Numbered from the stretch's first letter, positions 17,041-26,216 are shown. The stretch is 48,404 bases of DNA from GCA-2401735 sp051252095 (GCA_051252095.1 JBPOFK010000018.1:1-48404), one strand, 5' to 3'. The notes: a model not told the origin generated them from the letters alone. Translations and numbers: made by a program.

Positions 17041-17875
17041 TCAAGCAGATCTGAGTTATGCTTTTCTAGAGTCACATCCAACAGATGCGGCAAGAGTGCT
17101 AGAGCGCTTGGCACCAGCGGTCGTAGCAGCATTGATTGCGGAAGCACCAATACGCACGATTACACCAGTAATACGAAAAATGCTGCCTTTGGCAAGCGCT
17201 CGGTGTTTGTTGCTATTAGAGGATGATAAAGCCGTAGGACTTTTACGAGCGGTGGGGGCACAAACAGGTGTTGCGTTGCTTAGACAACTAGAGACAACCC
17301 ATAGGGTGAAGCTATTGTCACAATTGCCTACTGCACTCAGTATTACTTTTGAACTGTTACTCGGATATCCGGAGGGTACAGTGGGTGCTTGGATGGAGCC
17401 AAATACACTGGCTTTACCTAAAAACATGACGGTTAACGATGCAATACAGCGTGTTAGAGAGATGGATCAAACCTCAAATGCAAACCCCTATGTAATTAAT
17501 GCGAATCTAGGACTGGTTGGTATTGTAGAGCTTGCCGACTTATTGCGAGCGGATGCTTCACATACACTTGCCATTTTAGTTCGGCCTAGTCCATTTCGCT
17601 TACCAGCTCAAGCCTCGTTGACAAACGTATTAGATCATGAGGGATGGACAGAGCACTCAATACTTCCAGTTGTCGATCATGCAGACCATTTAATAGGCAG
17701 TATGACGTATGCAGCATTATTAAAAGCTTTAAGAATCGATCAAAGTCATCCGCAGGTGCACGGGACGGATAGTTTTTTAGTCACGGCTGCCTCTAGTTAT
17801 TGGGATGGTGTATCTGGGCTAGTGCAATCATTTGTTAATCACTTACCTGTCAGTGCTAGCGAGAAGAAGACATGA
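17030..17875 (+). CDS. Soluble MgtE-N/CBS-domain protein without transporter part
   Basis: A 281-residue protein of the same plan as the cytosolic half of MgtE: helical MgtE intracellular N domain (about residues 1-120, repeated leucine-rich helices such as DAARVLERLAPAVVAALIAE) and a CBS pair (about 120-245, starting GTVGAWMEPNTLALPKNMTV). No transmembrane segment follows. In MgtE these domains sense Mg2+ and close the pore. The gene overlaps the full-length mgtE by an ATGA junction and the MscS gene by 11 nt, so all three should be made together. Likely role, inferred only: an auxiliary Mg2+ sensor or heteromeric regulatory subunit for MgtE. Confidence 0.82.
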   Translation: MTDNQADLSYAFLESHPTDAARVLERLAPAVVAALIAEAPIRTITPVIRKMLPLASARCLLLLEDDKAVGLLRAVGAQTGVALLRQLETTHRVKLLSQLPTALSITFELLLGYPEGTVGAWMEPNTLALPKNMTVNDAIQRVREMDQTSNANPYVINANLGLVGIVELADLLRADASHTLAILVRPSPFRLPAQASLTNVLDHEGWTEHSILPVVDHADHLIGSMTYAALLKALRIDQSHPQVHGTDSFLVTAASSYWDGVSGLVQSFVNHLPVSASEKKT

Positions 17876-19185
17876 ATCAGCCTGCTGCACACGCCTTTAC
17901 CTCACTCAATCTGGAATTTTTTCTCAATTACCCAAGAGAGGCGGCGCGGCGGCTAGAAACAATGCTGATAGAAGATGCTAGCCACATTATCAGCGAGCAG
18001 CCGATGCACGCAGTGTTACCAGTATGGCAAAACCTTGCCAGCGATGTCGAACAAATTTTGTTTACTGCATTGCCAGAGCCTTTTGCAATACAGCTGTTAA
18101 CTGAGCTTGAACCAACGCAAAGCGCTACATTACTCAGTCGCTTAGATGAAGCAGAACGTCAGCGCTTTTTAGAACTTCTTAACAAGCAGGTTGCAGCAGA
18201 AATAAAGGCAATGATGGAATACCCAGTTGATTCCGCTGGCCGCTTGATGGATCCCAGAGTCATCGCATTCTCTGCTGATCTGACTGCCTATGAAGCGTTG
18301 GAGAGATTACGTAAATCTAAATTAAGAGGCATTCATGAGCTTTATTTATTAGATGAACAGGATCGGTTACAAAATCGAGTTGATATACAAGATATTGCCC
18401 TAGCTGAACCAACCACAACGCTTTCTTCTATTGCCAGAAATATCGTTGATGTTGTGCAAGATATTGCTTCGCAAGAAGAAGTCATTGAAAAAATGCAACA
18501 ACAAGAAGTGACCGACTTACCGGTCATTGACTATAGTGGCAAATTACTCGGCGTCATTTATCAGTCTAAATTAGCAGTAGCAATGGAGCAAGAAAGTACA
18601 TTAGACATGCAAATGATGGTGGGTGCGAGCAGAGATGAAGGCGCATTGTCGTCAGCAACCTTTGCGGTGAGAAAAAGGCTGCCTTGGTTACAAATCAATT
18701 TACTCACCGCTTTTTTAGCCGCTTCAGTGGTGAGTCTTTTTGAAGGTACGATTGCAAAATATACAGCACTCGCCGTACTGCTGCCTGTTGTAGCAGGGCA
18801 GTCAGGTAATGCGGGCGCACAAGCGTTAGCGGTGACCATGCGTGGATTAGTGCTGCGAGAAATTAGCGTTCGTCATTGGACAAAGGTTGTATTGAAAGAA
18901 CTCAATACTGGACTGTTAAATGGTATTGCTGTGGCTGCCACAACCGCAATAGGGGTCTATTTTTGGAGTAAATCCATCGGGCTAGTACTCGTCATCGTGC
19001 TTTCAATGATTATTTCAATGGTAGCTGCTGGTTTTGCAGGTGCGCTTATCCCTATCGTACTAAAAAAAATAGGGCAAGATCCAGCAACTTCTTCCTCTAT
19101 CATCCTGACCACGGTGACCGATGTCGTTGGCTTTTTTTCTTTTTTAGGCATTGCGACAGCGTTATCCTCTATGTTGCCAACTTAA
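17872..19185 (+). CDS. mgtE: Magnesium transporter MgtE
   Basis: A 437-residue Mg2+ channel/transporter: N-terminal helical domain (about residues 20-115), CBS pair starting PVDSAGRLMDPRVIAFSADL (about 117-250), a plug helix, and five transmembrane helices from RLPWLQINLLTAFLAASVVS (about 266) to the end. The family's membrane signature LPVVAGQSGNAGAQALAV, with the Asn-rich pore helix, and the TM5 motif TTVTDVVGFFSFLGIA carrying the pore-lining Asp are present. It follows the MgtE-N/CBS protein through an ATGA overlap and is closed by a strong terminator. MgtE is normally gated by Mg2+ bound between the cytosolic domains. Confidence 0.95.
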   Translation: MNQPAAHAFTSLNLEFFLNYPREAARRLETMLIEDASHIISEQPMHAVLPVWQNLASDVEQILFTALPEPFAIQLLTELEPTQSATLLSRLDEAERQRFLELLNKQVAAEIKAMMEYPVDSAGRLMDPRVIAFSADLTAYEALERLRKSKLRGIHELYLLDEQDRLQNRVDIQDIALAEPTTTLSSIARNIVDVVQDIASQEEVIEKMQQQEVTDLPVIDYSGKLLGVIYQSKLAVAMEQESTLDMQMMVGASRDEGALSSATFAVRKRLPWLQINLLTAFLAASVVSLFEGTIAKYTALAVLLPVVAGQSGNAGAQALAVTMRGLVLREISVRHWTKVVLKELNTGLLNGIAVAATTAIGVYFWSKSIGLVLVIVLSMIISMVAAGFAGALIPIVLKKIGQDPATSSSIILTTVTDVVGFFSFLGIATALSSMLPT

Positions 19186-19192
19186 GGTTAAT

Positions 19193-19221
19193 AAAAAAGC
19201 CGCTTAAATTAAGCGGCTTTT
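19193..19221. terminator. Bidirectional rho-independent terminator between mgtE and the Fae-like gene
   Basis: AGCCGCTT (19198-19205) and AAGCGGCT (19211-19218) form a perfect 8-bp stem with a 5-nt loop, preceded by A5 and followed by T3, so it can stop both convergent transcripts. It lies 8 nt after the mgtE stop and 24 nt after the Fae-like stop. Confidence 0.9.
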
Positions 19222-19244
19222 ACTAATAACTTAATATCAGTCGT

Positions 19245-19793
19245 TTAGATTTTGCCATCTAAGCCCATTTGATAGTACTTATGAACTGTTTTCTCTTGGT
19301 TTTCTAATAACCAATCGATACTTGGCTCGTTTGACATCGCTTTTTTAATGGCAAGCGTTGTTGCTTTGCGGTGAATTTCAAATAGTGCTTTATGGTCAAG
19401 ATCTTTTTGGCCAGCAACGCCTGGATTTAGCCAGACAGATACAATAATACCGAGATCATTTGCTTTTTCTTTTGGAATATAGCCTTCACGTACAGCATCT
19501 AATACGCCATTAGCAATAGCACCTTGAACTGTTCCCATCAAAATATTCGTGTATGCAGTATCTTTAACGGTTACTTTACTCACCATTAGCGTAGCAGGGC
19601 GAACCTGAATGTCAGTATTCATAATTGCCAACACTTTTGAATGGCCTTGTGATTGATTGGCGAGCTGATTCGCAAATGCAACACCCATAGGGCCATCCAT
19701 TTCGCCAATCGCTACTTCTGGTTCCGCTGCTGTATTTTTTGGCCCGCCTGCAACTAGTGCCTCGCCAACGCGCATAATAATTCTTTCGCTCAT
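19245..19793 (-). CDS. Formaldehyde-activating-enzyme (Fae) paralogue
   Basis: A 182-residue protein homologous to Fae, which condenses formaldehyde with tetrahydromethanopterin in methylotrophs. It keeps the family framework (VGEALVAGG at residues 9-17, LMVSKVTVKD, VQGAIANGVLDAVREGYIPK, and the C-terminal helices). Aligned by eye with classical Fae, the catalytic histidine of the AHIDL motif is replaced by Glu24 (AAEPEV), so it may not perform the classical reaction; methylotrophic betaproteobacteria carry such divergent paralogues (Fae2/Fae3-like). A strong AAGGAGT ribosome site 6 nt before the ATG implies high expression. It follows dapC by 37 nt on the same strand, probably in one transcript. 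Confidence 0.88.
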   Translation of the reverse strand: MSERIIMRVGEALVAGGPKNTAAEPEVAIGEMDGPMGVAFANQLANQSQGHSKVLAIMNTDIQVRPATLMVSKVTVKDTAYTNILMGTVQGAIANGVLDAVREGYIPKEKANDLGIIVSVWLNPGVAGQKDLDHKALFEIHRKATTLAIKKAMSNEPSIDWLLENQEKTVHKYYQMGLDGKI

Positions 19794-19830
19794 GTTTTAC
19801 TCCTTATTCATTAATTTAAAGAAAGGTTAG

Positions 19831-21018
19831 TTAACCTTGTCGTTGTTGAATACGTTGCGCTGCCTCAACGCATTCTTTCAGTGTCGCTACTAATGCCATG
19901 CGAATGAAGCCTTCACCTGGGTTAATGCCGTGCGCCTCCCTGGCAAGATAGCTGCCCGGTAGCACAGTGATATTTAAATCGGCATATAAGCGGCGTGCGA
20001 CTTCAGTATCTGGCTCATCAGTCTGAACCCAAAGATAAAAAGCAGCGTCAGGCATCTTAACCTTTGGCCATACCTTTTTCAGCATTGGCGCAATGGTGTT
20101 AAATTTTTCTGTATAGAGTCTACGGTTTTCAATAACATGTGCTTCATCGTCCCAAGCGGCAATGCTTGCTTCCTGCGCTGCTGGATTCATTGCACAACCG
20201 TGATAAGTTCTATATAGCAAAAACTTCTCTATTATACCAGCATCACCCGCAACAAACCCAGAGCGCATGCCAGGCACATTAGAACGTTTGGATAAAGAAC
20301 CAAATACGACTAGTCGAGAATAGTCGCGGCCAAGTTCATTAGCAGCCTGTAGTGCGCCAATCGGCGGATTTTCTTCATCAAAATAAATTTCCGAATAACA
20401 TTCGTCTGCTGCAATAATAAAACCATATTGCTCTGAAAGGTCGAATAATGTTTTCCATTCGTCAAGTGACATAACCTTGCCAGAAGGGTTGCCTGGTGAA
20501 CATACATAAACAAGCTGCGTGCGATTCAAAATAGCGACTGGGACTTCAGCAAAGTCCATCGCGTAAGCATTCTCGGATAATGTATTGATAAAGTATGGCT
20601 CTGCGCCAGCTAGTAACGCAGCGCCTTCGTATATTTGATAGAACGGATTAGGACTAATCACGACAGGATTTGGCTTTGTCGTGTCAATAACTGCTTGTGC
20701 CAATGCAAATAAGGCTTCGCGGCTCCCATTCACAGGAATAATTTCTTTTTCTGCATCCAGCATGGGGATTTGGTAGCGTCGCGTCGCCCAATCTGCAATT
20801 GCTTGCCTTAATGCTAAGCTGCCTTTTGTCGTAGGGTAATGTGCTAAACCAGCAATATTGTTAATGAAACTCGCTTGTATAATCTCAGGTGTTTTATGCT
20901 TGGGTTCACCAATAGATAGGTTAACTGGGGTATATTGCGGATTCGGCGTTATATCCTCGAATAAAGTTTTAAGGCGCTGAAACGGATATGGTTGCAGCAA
21001 ATTCATATTTTGATTCAT
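19831..21018 (-). CDS. dapC: Succinyldiaminopimelate transaminase
   Basis: PLP-dependent aminotransferase of the lysine/diaminopimelate pathway, converting N-succinyl-2-amino-6-oxopimelate to N-succinyl-LL-diaminopimelate. The 395-residue sequence shows class I aminotransferase features: NLSIGEPKHKTP near the N-terminus, VCSPGNPSGKVM, AADECYSEIY, the Schiff-base lysine in VVFGSLSKRSNVPGMRSGF, and the C-terminal Arg in GFIRMALV. The combination and the SIGEP start are typical of betaproteobacterial DapC. ATG codons at 21018 and 21006 are both possible; the first is taken. Its start is 2-14 nt from the divergent exporter gene, leaving their promoters overlapping the coding ends. Confidence 0.9.
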   Translation of the reverse strand: MNQNMNLLQPYPFQRLKTLFEDITPNPQYTPVNLSIGEPKHKTPEIIQASFINNIAGLAHYPTTKGSLALRQAIADWATRRYQIPMLDAEKEIIPVNGSREALFALAQAVIDTTKPNPVVISPNPFYQIYEGAALLAGAEPYFINTLSENAYAMDFAEVPVAILNRTQLVYVCSPGNPSGKVMSLDEWKTLFDLSEQYGFIIAADECYSEIYFDEENPPIGALQAANELGRDYSRLVVFGSLSKRSNVPGMRSGFVAGDAGIIEKFLLYRTYHGCAMNPAAQEASIAAWDDEAHVIENRRLYTEKFNTIAPMLKKVWPKVKMPDAAFYLWVQTDEPDTEVARRLYADLNITVLPGSYLAREAHGINPGEGFIRMALVATLKECVEAAQRIQQRQG

Positions 21019-21032
21019 AGGTGAGTATTATA

Positions 21033-21923
21033 GTGAGCATCGGTAAGAATAAAAACTTTTTTGCAATATTTGGATTACTTTTTGGCGCGTCAGTGTGGGG
21101 CATTATATGGTATCCCTATCGTTTATTAGAGCTGGCAGGGGTGTCTGGGGTAGTGGCGAGTTTTTATACCTACCTAATTGCGATGGTGATTGGTTGCTTA
21201 ATATTCTGCCGACATTGGCGAGGACTATTCAAACAGCCAAAAAGCATGATTTGGTTGATGCTGGCCGCGGGTTGGACGAATCTCAGTTATGTACTGGCAG
21301 TAATAGACGGTGAGGTGATGCGTGTTATTTTATTATTCTATTTATCACCAGTTTGGGCGCTAATTTTGGCGCACTTTTGGTTGAAAGAGCAAATCGGTAT
21401 CAAAGAAGTTGGCGTGATTGTTGTCTCTTTATTGGGTGCAATAATCATGATGTACGATATGACGTTACTGAATAGTATGCCGTTGCCTAGAAGTCACTCA
21501 GATTGGTTGGCGCTTTCAGCTGGAATAGGCTTTGCACTAACAAATGTGATTACACGAAAGTCTGTACATTTAACTATTGTTGCGAAGTCATTTGCAGTAT
21601 GGGTAGGTGTCGTCATTGTTTCTTTGGCTGGTATGTTCATCTTGACAGAGAATGCAACGTCACCTCTCTATTTTAATTTGTATACGATTTTACTTGCTAT
21701 GATAGTTGCGCTCTTGCTGTTTTTAAGTGCTTTAACTGTTCAGTATGGTGTGACGCATGTACCAGCAGCACGTGCTGCCGTCATCTTTTTGTTTGAGTTG
21801 GTTGTAGCGGCTATCGCCGCTTATTTTTTGGCTGATGAGGCGATGGCATTGAATGAGTGGGTTGGTGGTGCAATGATTGTCGTTGCTGCCACGTATGCTT
21901 CTCTAGGTGAGAACAGTCACTAA
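21033..21923 (+). CDS. EamA/DMT-family transporter
   Basis: A membrane protein of about 296 residues with ten hydrophobic segments in two five-helix halves, as in the drug/metabolite transporter superfamily (EamA); exporters of this type carry amino acids, purines or other small metabolites, and the substrate cannot be told. The start is a GTG at 21033, preferred over a GTG at 21021 because AGGTGAG lies 7 nt before it. It diverges from dapC and ends in a 3-nt convergent overlap with pilU. The half-repeat signature YLSPVWALILAHFWLKEQIG is in the first half, FLFELVVAAIAAYFLADEAM in the second. Confidence 0.87.
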   Translation: MSIGKNKNFFAIFGLLFGASVWGIIWYPYRLLELAGVSGVVASFYTYLIAMVIGCLIFCRHWRGLFKQPKSMIWLMLAAGWTNLSYVLAVIDGEVMRVILLFYLSPVWALILAHFWLKEQIGIKEVGVIVVSLLGAIIMMYDMTLLNSMPLPRSHSDWLALSAGIGFALTNVITRKSVHLTIVAKSFAVWVGVVIVSLAGMFILTENATSPLYFNLYTILLAMIVALLLFLSALTVQYGVTHVPAARAAVIFLFELVVAAIAAYFLADEAMALNEWVGGAMIVVAATYASLGENSH

Positions 21924-23014
21924 GATTCAAAGCCACCACGCGCACCCTCAGCGGCAAAGCGCATTTTGAGGGACAAGTCATTTCTTGAGTCTGCATTTGC
22001 AAGTGCGTTTTCTTCATCAATTTCGCCATTGGTGAATAGTCTGAATAAAGCCTGATCAAAAGTATTCATGCCAATATCATTATTGTCGCCCATGATCTCT
22101 TTAATTTCTCCTAACCTTTGTTTATTAATCAACTCAGAAACATAAGGCGTATTAATAAGCACTTCTACCGCGGCGACCCGTTTTTTGACTTTGCCAGGAA
22201 TCAAGCGCTGAGAGAGAATGCTGACTAAGTTAAGTGATAAGCCGAGCAAAAGTCCGTGTTTGGCATCTGGCGGGAAAAATGACACGATGCGCTCTAGTGC
22301 CTGATTTGCATTATTTGCATGTAAAGTAGCTAAGCAGAGATGTCCCGTTTCAGCATAGGCCAGTGCTTGTTGCATCCCCTCCATATCACGAACCTCACCA
22401 ATTAAAATGACATTTGGTGCCTGACGCATTGCATTTTTTAAAGCACTTTCAAAGGATTGCGTATCAATACCAACTTCTCGTTGGTCGACAACAGATTTTT
22501 TGTGATGGTAAACAAATTCAATTGGGTCTTCTATGGTGATAATGTGACCATTACTATTGGTATTACGGTAGTCAATCATTGAAGCAAGTGATGTTGACTT
22601 ACCAGAGCCTGTTGCGCCTACAACCAATATAAGACCACGTTTACGCATGATCAGCTCTTTCATCACGTTCGGCAATCCCAATGCTTTAAAATCTGGGATT
22701 TCAGTTTTAATATGCCGTATTACCATTCCCACTTCACCACGTTGGCGAAATACGTTTACACGAAAGCGGCCAACCCCTTTTTTGCTGATAGCAAAATTAC
22801 ACTCCATGGTGTCTTCAAATTCTTTAATTTGTGTTTCATTCATCAGACCATAGGCGATTTCTTTAATCATGCCTGGTTCAAGAATTTGATTGTTAATAGG
22901 TAATGTTTCACCTTCTATCCCTAGATGAATAGAGGTTGATGTACTGAAAAATAAATCAGATCCGCCTTTTTCAATCATGAAGTTAAGCACAGGTGTAATA
23001 TCAAATGCTGCCAT
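21920..23014 (-). CDS. pilU: Type IV pilus retraction ATPase PilU
   Basis: A 364-residue hexameric secretion-type ATPase that assists PilT in retracting type IV pili. It has the PAS-like N-terminal domain (about residues 1-110), Walker A GATGSGKST (about 131-139), the Asp box TIEDPIEFV, Walker B NVILIGEVRDMEG, and the His box LATLHANNANQ. The FFSTSTSIHLGIEGETLPIN beginning and acidic Asp/Glu-rich C-terminus (IDEENALANADSRN) fit PilU better than PilT. No pilT is adjacent, although they are usually paired, so pilU is separated here. It may start a transcript; the neighbouring glycosyltransferase gene is upstream on the same strand. Confidence 0.92.
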   Translation of the reverse strand: MAAFDITPVLNFMIEKGGSDLFFSTSTSIHLGIEGETLPINNQILEPGMIKEIAYGLMNETQIKEFEDTMECNFAISKKGVGRFRVNVFRQRGEVGMVIRHIKTEIPDFKALGLPNVMKELIMRKRGLILVVGATGSGKSTSLASMIDYRNTNSNGHIITIEDPIEFVYHHKKSVVDQREVGIDTQSFESALKNAMRQAPNVILIGEVRDMEGMQQALAYAETGHLCLATLHANNANQALERIVSFFPPDAKHGLLLGLSLNLVSILSQRLIPGKVKKRVAAVEVLINTPYVSELINKQRLGEIKEIMGDNNDIGMNTFDQALFRLFTNGEIDEENALANADSRNDLSLKMRFAAEGARGGFES

Positions 23015-23067
23015 ATGTCATCCTATTATTTTTTAATTCAGTACAGTGTTTGGACTTTATCATAAGC

Positions 23068-24993
23068 TCATTGTATAAGGCTAGTCTCTTGACAGTATGT
23101 TTGCCAAACAGAGTGATATTGCGCTTCTAACCGTTTTGCAAATGCGGCTGCATCAAACAAACTGGAATTTGTTTTAGCATCAGTCAGTATTGCTTTCATT
23201 TTTTTAAGTACATCAGGGTTTTGGGCTAGCGATAAAGCTTTTTGCTCATAAGCTTCTAAGGATTCGCAAATCAGCTCTGTTAAGCCAACTTCTTTGAGTA
23301 GACTTGCTGCCACGCGAGCTGGAAAGGTATCACCGATACATGTAATGATAGGAGTGCCAGCCCAAATTACATCACTTGCTGTTGTATGGGCGTTATAGGG
23401 TAGAGTATCAAGAAACAAATCCGCATGACGCTGGCGCTCAAGATGTGCTTCTGAAGGAACTCTTGGCGCAAAAATTAACCTGCTCTGCTCAATACCAGCA
23501 GTTTCAGCTTCTTTTATTAAGTTTTCTTTTGCCCATTGGTTACAGTCAAGCAGCCAGAGCACACTTTTAGGTATTTGTTTTAGTAAGCGCATCCACACAG
23601 TAAATACATCAGCAGTAATTTTAAATGTTTGGTTAAAACAGCAAAACACAAAGCTGTTCTCAGGTAAGTCATGCATAGTTTTTTGGCTATTGATAGCAAA
23701 CTCACGTCTTGCATTCGGCTGGTAGCAAGGCAGGTATATCAATGTTTCACTAACATGTGTTTGATCAGGAGCAACCACTTTGTCTGCAATCAAGTAGTCA
23801 AATAAAGCATCGCAATCACCATGGTTAAATGCGCCCATCGTACCTGGGTAGCCTAGCCAGTTGATATGAATACTTGCAGGCCTGAGCGCAACAATGCCAG
23901 TGCGGCTGCTGTGAGTAAATCCAGTAAGGTCAACTAAAATATCGATTTGGTCAGCATTGATTTTAGTGGCGGCTTCTAAGTCATTCATAGCGCGAATATC
24001 AACAAACGAATCAAATGCTTTTTTTAGACGTCCGCGCACAGGCGTTTCATCTGCCTTGCCATAGGAGTATGCATGAATATTAAAGCGTGTTCTGTCATGA
24101 TTTTCAATTAACTCTGTAATCAGAAAAGCAAGCGGGTGTAGCCTAAAATCAGCTGATAAATAGCCTATATTGATTTTTGATTTCGGTTGATTGTGATGCT
24201 GATATGCTTGTTTTTTACCTAAATCAAATAGCGCACGGTAGTTTTGTTCAACATAATGGCTGGCACACTGTTTTTGCTCATCAGCAGTAGTCGTGGGCAT
24301 GGCGAGAAAAGCAAACGGTGAAATTTGTGCATCTGGTTTTGTTCTTACCCAGTTGCGTATCTGGTCAATTTGAGAGAGTAGACTATCATTTCCTTGACTC
24401 TGCCAATCACAGATATGTTGTTTCTGATGGACGAGGTGCGATAGTGCATGAAATAGTGTTGGATCAATACTCAGTGCTTTTTGATAGTTTTTAATGGCTA
24501 AGTCAAGTTGCCCCAGTTCACGTTGAATATTACCAAGGTTATTATAGGCATCAGCAAATGAAGGGTCGCTTGCAACAGCATGCTGAAAACTAACAGCAGC
24601 AGCTGGAAATTGACTCAGTTCACGCTGTGCATTGCCAAGGTTATACCAGTATCCTGCATGATTAGGATGGTGTTGTAACGCCTCCTCAAAGCAAGCTGCG
24701 GCCAACTGATATTGTGCCTCTTTTTGAGCATGATTACCAAATGCTTGTAACGCATAACAAAGTGCATTACGGACCTCAGGGCTTTTATTTAAATGTAAAA
24801 TCCGTCTGAAATATCCAGCTGCTTCTTCATAGTGGGTGAGTTTGACGCACAGATTTCCACAAGCACTGAGCAGGCTGACTTCATTAGGATGTAGTGAAAG
24901 TGCTTGTTGAAAATAATCTAATGCTAGTGTGTCATTACCTTGGTTTTTTGCTGATTGGGCATCGCGAATTAATTGATTAACATCGACCATCAC
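23068..24993 (-). CDS. TPR protein with SPINDLY-type O-GlcNAc transferase domain
   Basis: A 641-residue two-part protein. About five tetratricopeptide repeats occupy residues 5-190 (ALDYFQQALSLHPNEVSLLS, AYNNLGNIQRELGQLDLAIK). The rest is a GT41 (SPINDLY-like) glycosyltransferase domain: GYLSADFRLHPLAFLI, LVDLTGFT, NWLGYPGTMGA, FCCFNQTFKI and the nucleotide-sugar region FLDTLPYNAHTTASDVIWAG. Bacterial members are inferred to transfer a sugar from UDP-linked donors to Ser/Thr of target proteins such as flagellin, pilin or adhesins. No signal peptide: cytoplasmic. Position between pilU and a tRNA-modification gene gives only a weak hint toward pilus or surface protein glycosylation. Confidence 0.88.
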   Translation of the reverse strand: MMVDVNQLIRDAQSAKNQGNDTLALDYFQQALSLHPNEVSLLSACGNLCVKLTHYEEAAGYFRRILHLNKSPEVRNALCYALQAFGNHAQKEAQYQLAAACFEEALQHHPNHAGYWYNLGNAQRELSQFPAAAVSFQHAVASDPSFADAYNNLGNIQRELGQLDLAIKNYQKALSIDPTLFHALSHLVHQKQHICDWQSQGNDSLLSQIDQIRNWVRTKPDAQISPFAFLAMPTTTADEQKQCASHYVEQNYRALFDLGKKQAYQHHNQPKSKINIGYLSADFRLHPLAFLITELIENHDRTRFNIHAYSYGKADETPVRGRLKKAFDSFVDIRAMNDLEAATKINADQIDILVDLTGFTHSSRTGIVALRPASIHINWLGYPGTMGAFNHGDCDALFDYLIADKVVAPDQTHVSETLIYLPCYQPNARREFAINSQKTMHDLPENSFVFCCFNQTFKITADVFTVWMRLLKQIPKSVLWLLDCNQWAKENLIKEAETAGIEQSRLIFAPRVPSEAHLERQRHADLFLDTLPYNAHTTASDVIWAGTPIITCIGDTFPARVAASLLKEVGLTELICESLEAYEQKALSLAQNPDVLKKMKAILTDAKTNSSLFDAAAFAKRLEAQYHSVWQTYCQETSLIQ

Positions 24994-25004
24994 ATTATTT
25001 TAAT

Positions 25005-26216
25005 CTAAAAATCATATAAGTTCTGCGCAATCTTTTTGAGACCCATTTGACGTAATAGGAAGCGACTCGGGTTCAGTGCAGATAAGAGAGCAGGGTCGAT
25101 TTCCGAGGACTCTTGATTAATCAAGCGGGCAATAATTTCTCCACATAGCGGGGCTGTAATCAACCCTTTAGATCCATGCCCAGCATTAATATACAGCCCT
25201 TTTAACCAAGGTAAATCAGATGGTTTATCGTTATACCTTGGTGCGCGTTCCTTTAAGGTATTTTCATCAATTAACTGGCCTGCTAATGGAATATAATCTC
25301 GCGTTGCACTACGCCACGCAACACGGCCAATGATTTTGTTGGTATCAATTTGACTAAATAGAGTGGGCGATATTTTTTTTAGCGCTTGTATATTGGTATC
25401 GGTATCAACAACACTCAGTGCAGGATTCATATCGTTGGCTGCGTAGCTGGTGCCAATAGAATGCAATCCATCAATAGCTGGACTCATAAAATGATCGCTA
25501 CACAAGATTGTTTCTATTTGTTGGCTAACAGTATTCATTGGAAAAAAGTTAATTTGGCCTCGAACAGGCGTGATAGGAATATTTTTGCTTTGCTCGAACT
25601 GTGTAATATCATTGGCATTGGCCATTACCACAATATCTGCTTCCAATGAAGCTGCTTGCTCAAGTATTACTTGCCAATGATTTTCTGTTTGCTTAATACG
25701 GATAGCTGATGTCGCTATCAGCGTGTTAATTAAATTAGATTGAATCAATGCTCGGCAGAATAGTTGTGGTTTAACCCAGCCAGATTCTGCAATGTATAAG
25801 CCACTATGAGCTAGCGCTATGTTAGCGATCTTGCTTGCTTCTGTCGCAGTTAGCGGTTGAACGTCATGAATTTGCTCACTTCTAGTCAAAAGAAGGGCTT
25901 GCCTTTCTTTTTCGCGCTGGTTATACGCCAACTGTATTTGACCGCAGAGTTGATATATTTCTTGATCGGTCGACAATTGCCTAAGTAGTGACAAACTATA
26001 AGAAAAGCCATGTTGGGCTATGCTACTAAGCACATTGGTTCCCGAGTTGAACTTAGGATATAACATTCCCACAGGATTACCAGAAGCCTCTTGTGCAATG
26101 TGCTCATGCCGCTCTATCAGCGTCACATTAATGCCTCGCTTCGCTAGCGCATAAGCGGTGCTACAGCCAGCAATACCAGCACCAATCACGATTGCTTTTA
26201 AATGCTTATTTTCCAA
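25005..26216 (-). CDS. mnmC: Stand-alone FAD oxidoreductase domain of MnmC
   Basis: In classical MnmC this C-terminal half oxidises carboxymethylaminomethyl-uridine-34 to aminomethyl-uridine in tRNA. The 403-residue protein has a glycine-rich FAD motif VIGAGIAGCSTAY (about residues 10-22), the family sequence EASGNPVGMLYPKF (about 44-57) and the terminal GHGSKGLITAPLCGEIIA segment. The N-terminal methyltransferase domain (MnmD) of the ~660-residue bifunctional form is absent, so the methylation step must be carried out by a separate protein elsewhere or the pathway stops at aminomethyl-uridine. The TPR gene follows it on the same strand after 11 nt. The single-domain reading is firm because a stop separates it from any upstream sequence. 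Confidence 0.87.
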   Translation of the reverse strand: MENKHLKAIVIGAGIAGCSTAYALAKRGINVTLIERHEHIAQEASGNPVGMLYPKFNSGTNVLSSIAQHGFSYSLSLLRQLSTDQEIYQLCGQIQLAYNQREKERQALLLTRSEQIHDVQPLTATEASKIANIALAHSGLYIAESGWVKPQLFCRALIQSNLINTLIATSAIRIKQTENHWQVILEQAASLEADIVVMANANDITQFEQSKNIPITPVRGQINFFPMNTVSQQIETILCSDHFMSPAIDGLHSIGTSYAANDMNPALSVVDTDTNIQALKKISPTLFSQIDTNKIIGRVAWRSATRDYIPLAGQLIDENTLKERAPRYNDKPSDLPWLKGLYINAGHGSKGLITAPLCGEIIARLINQESSEIDPALLSALNPSRFLLRQMGLKKIAQNLYDF

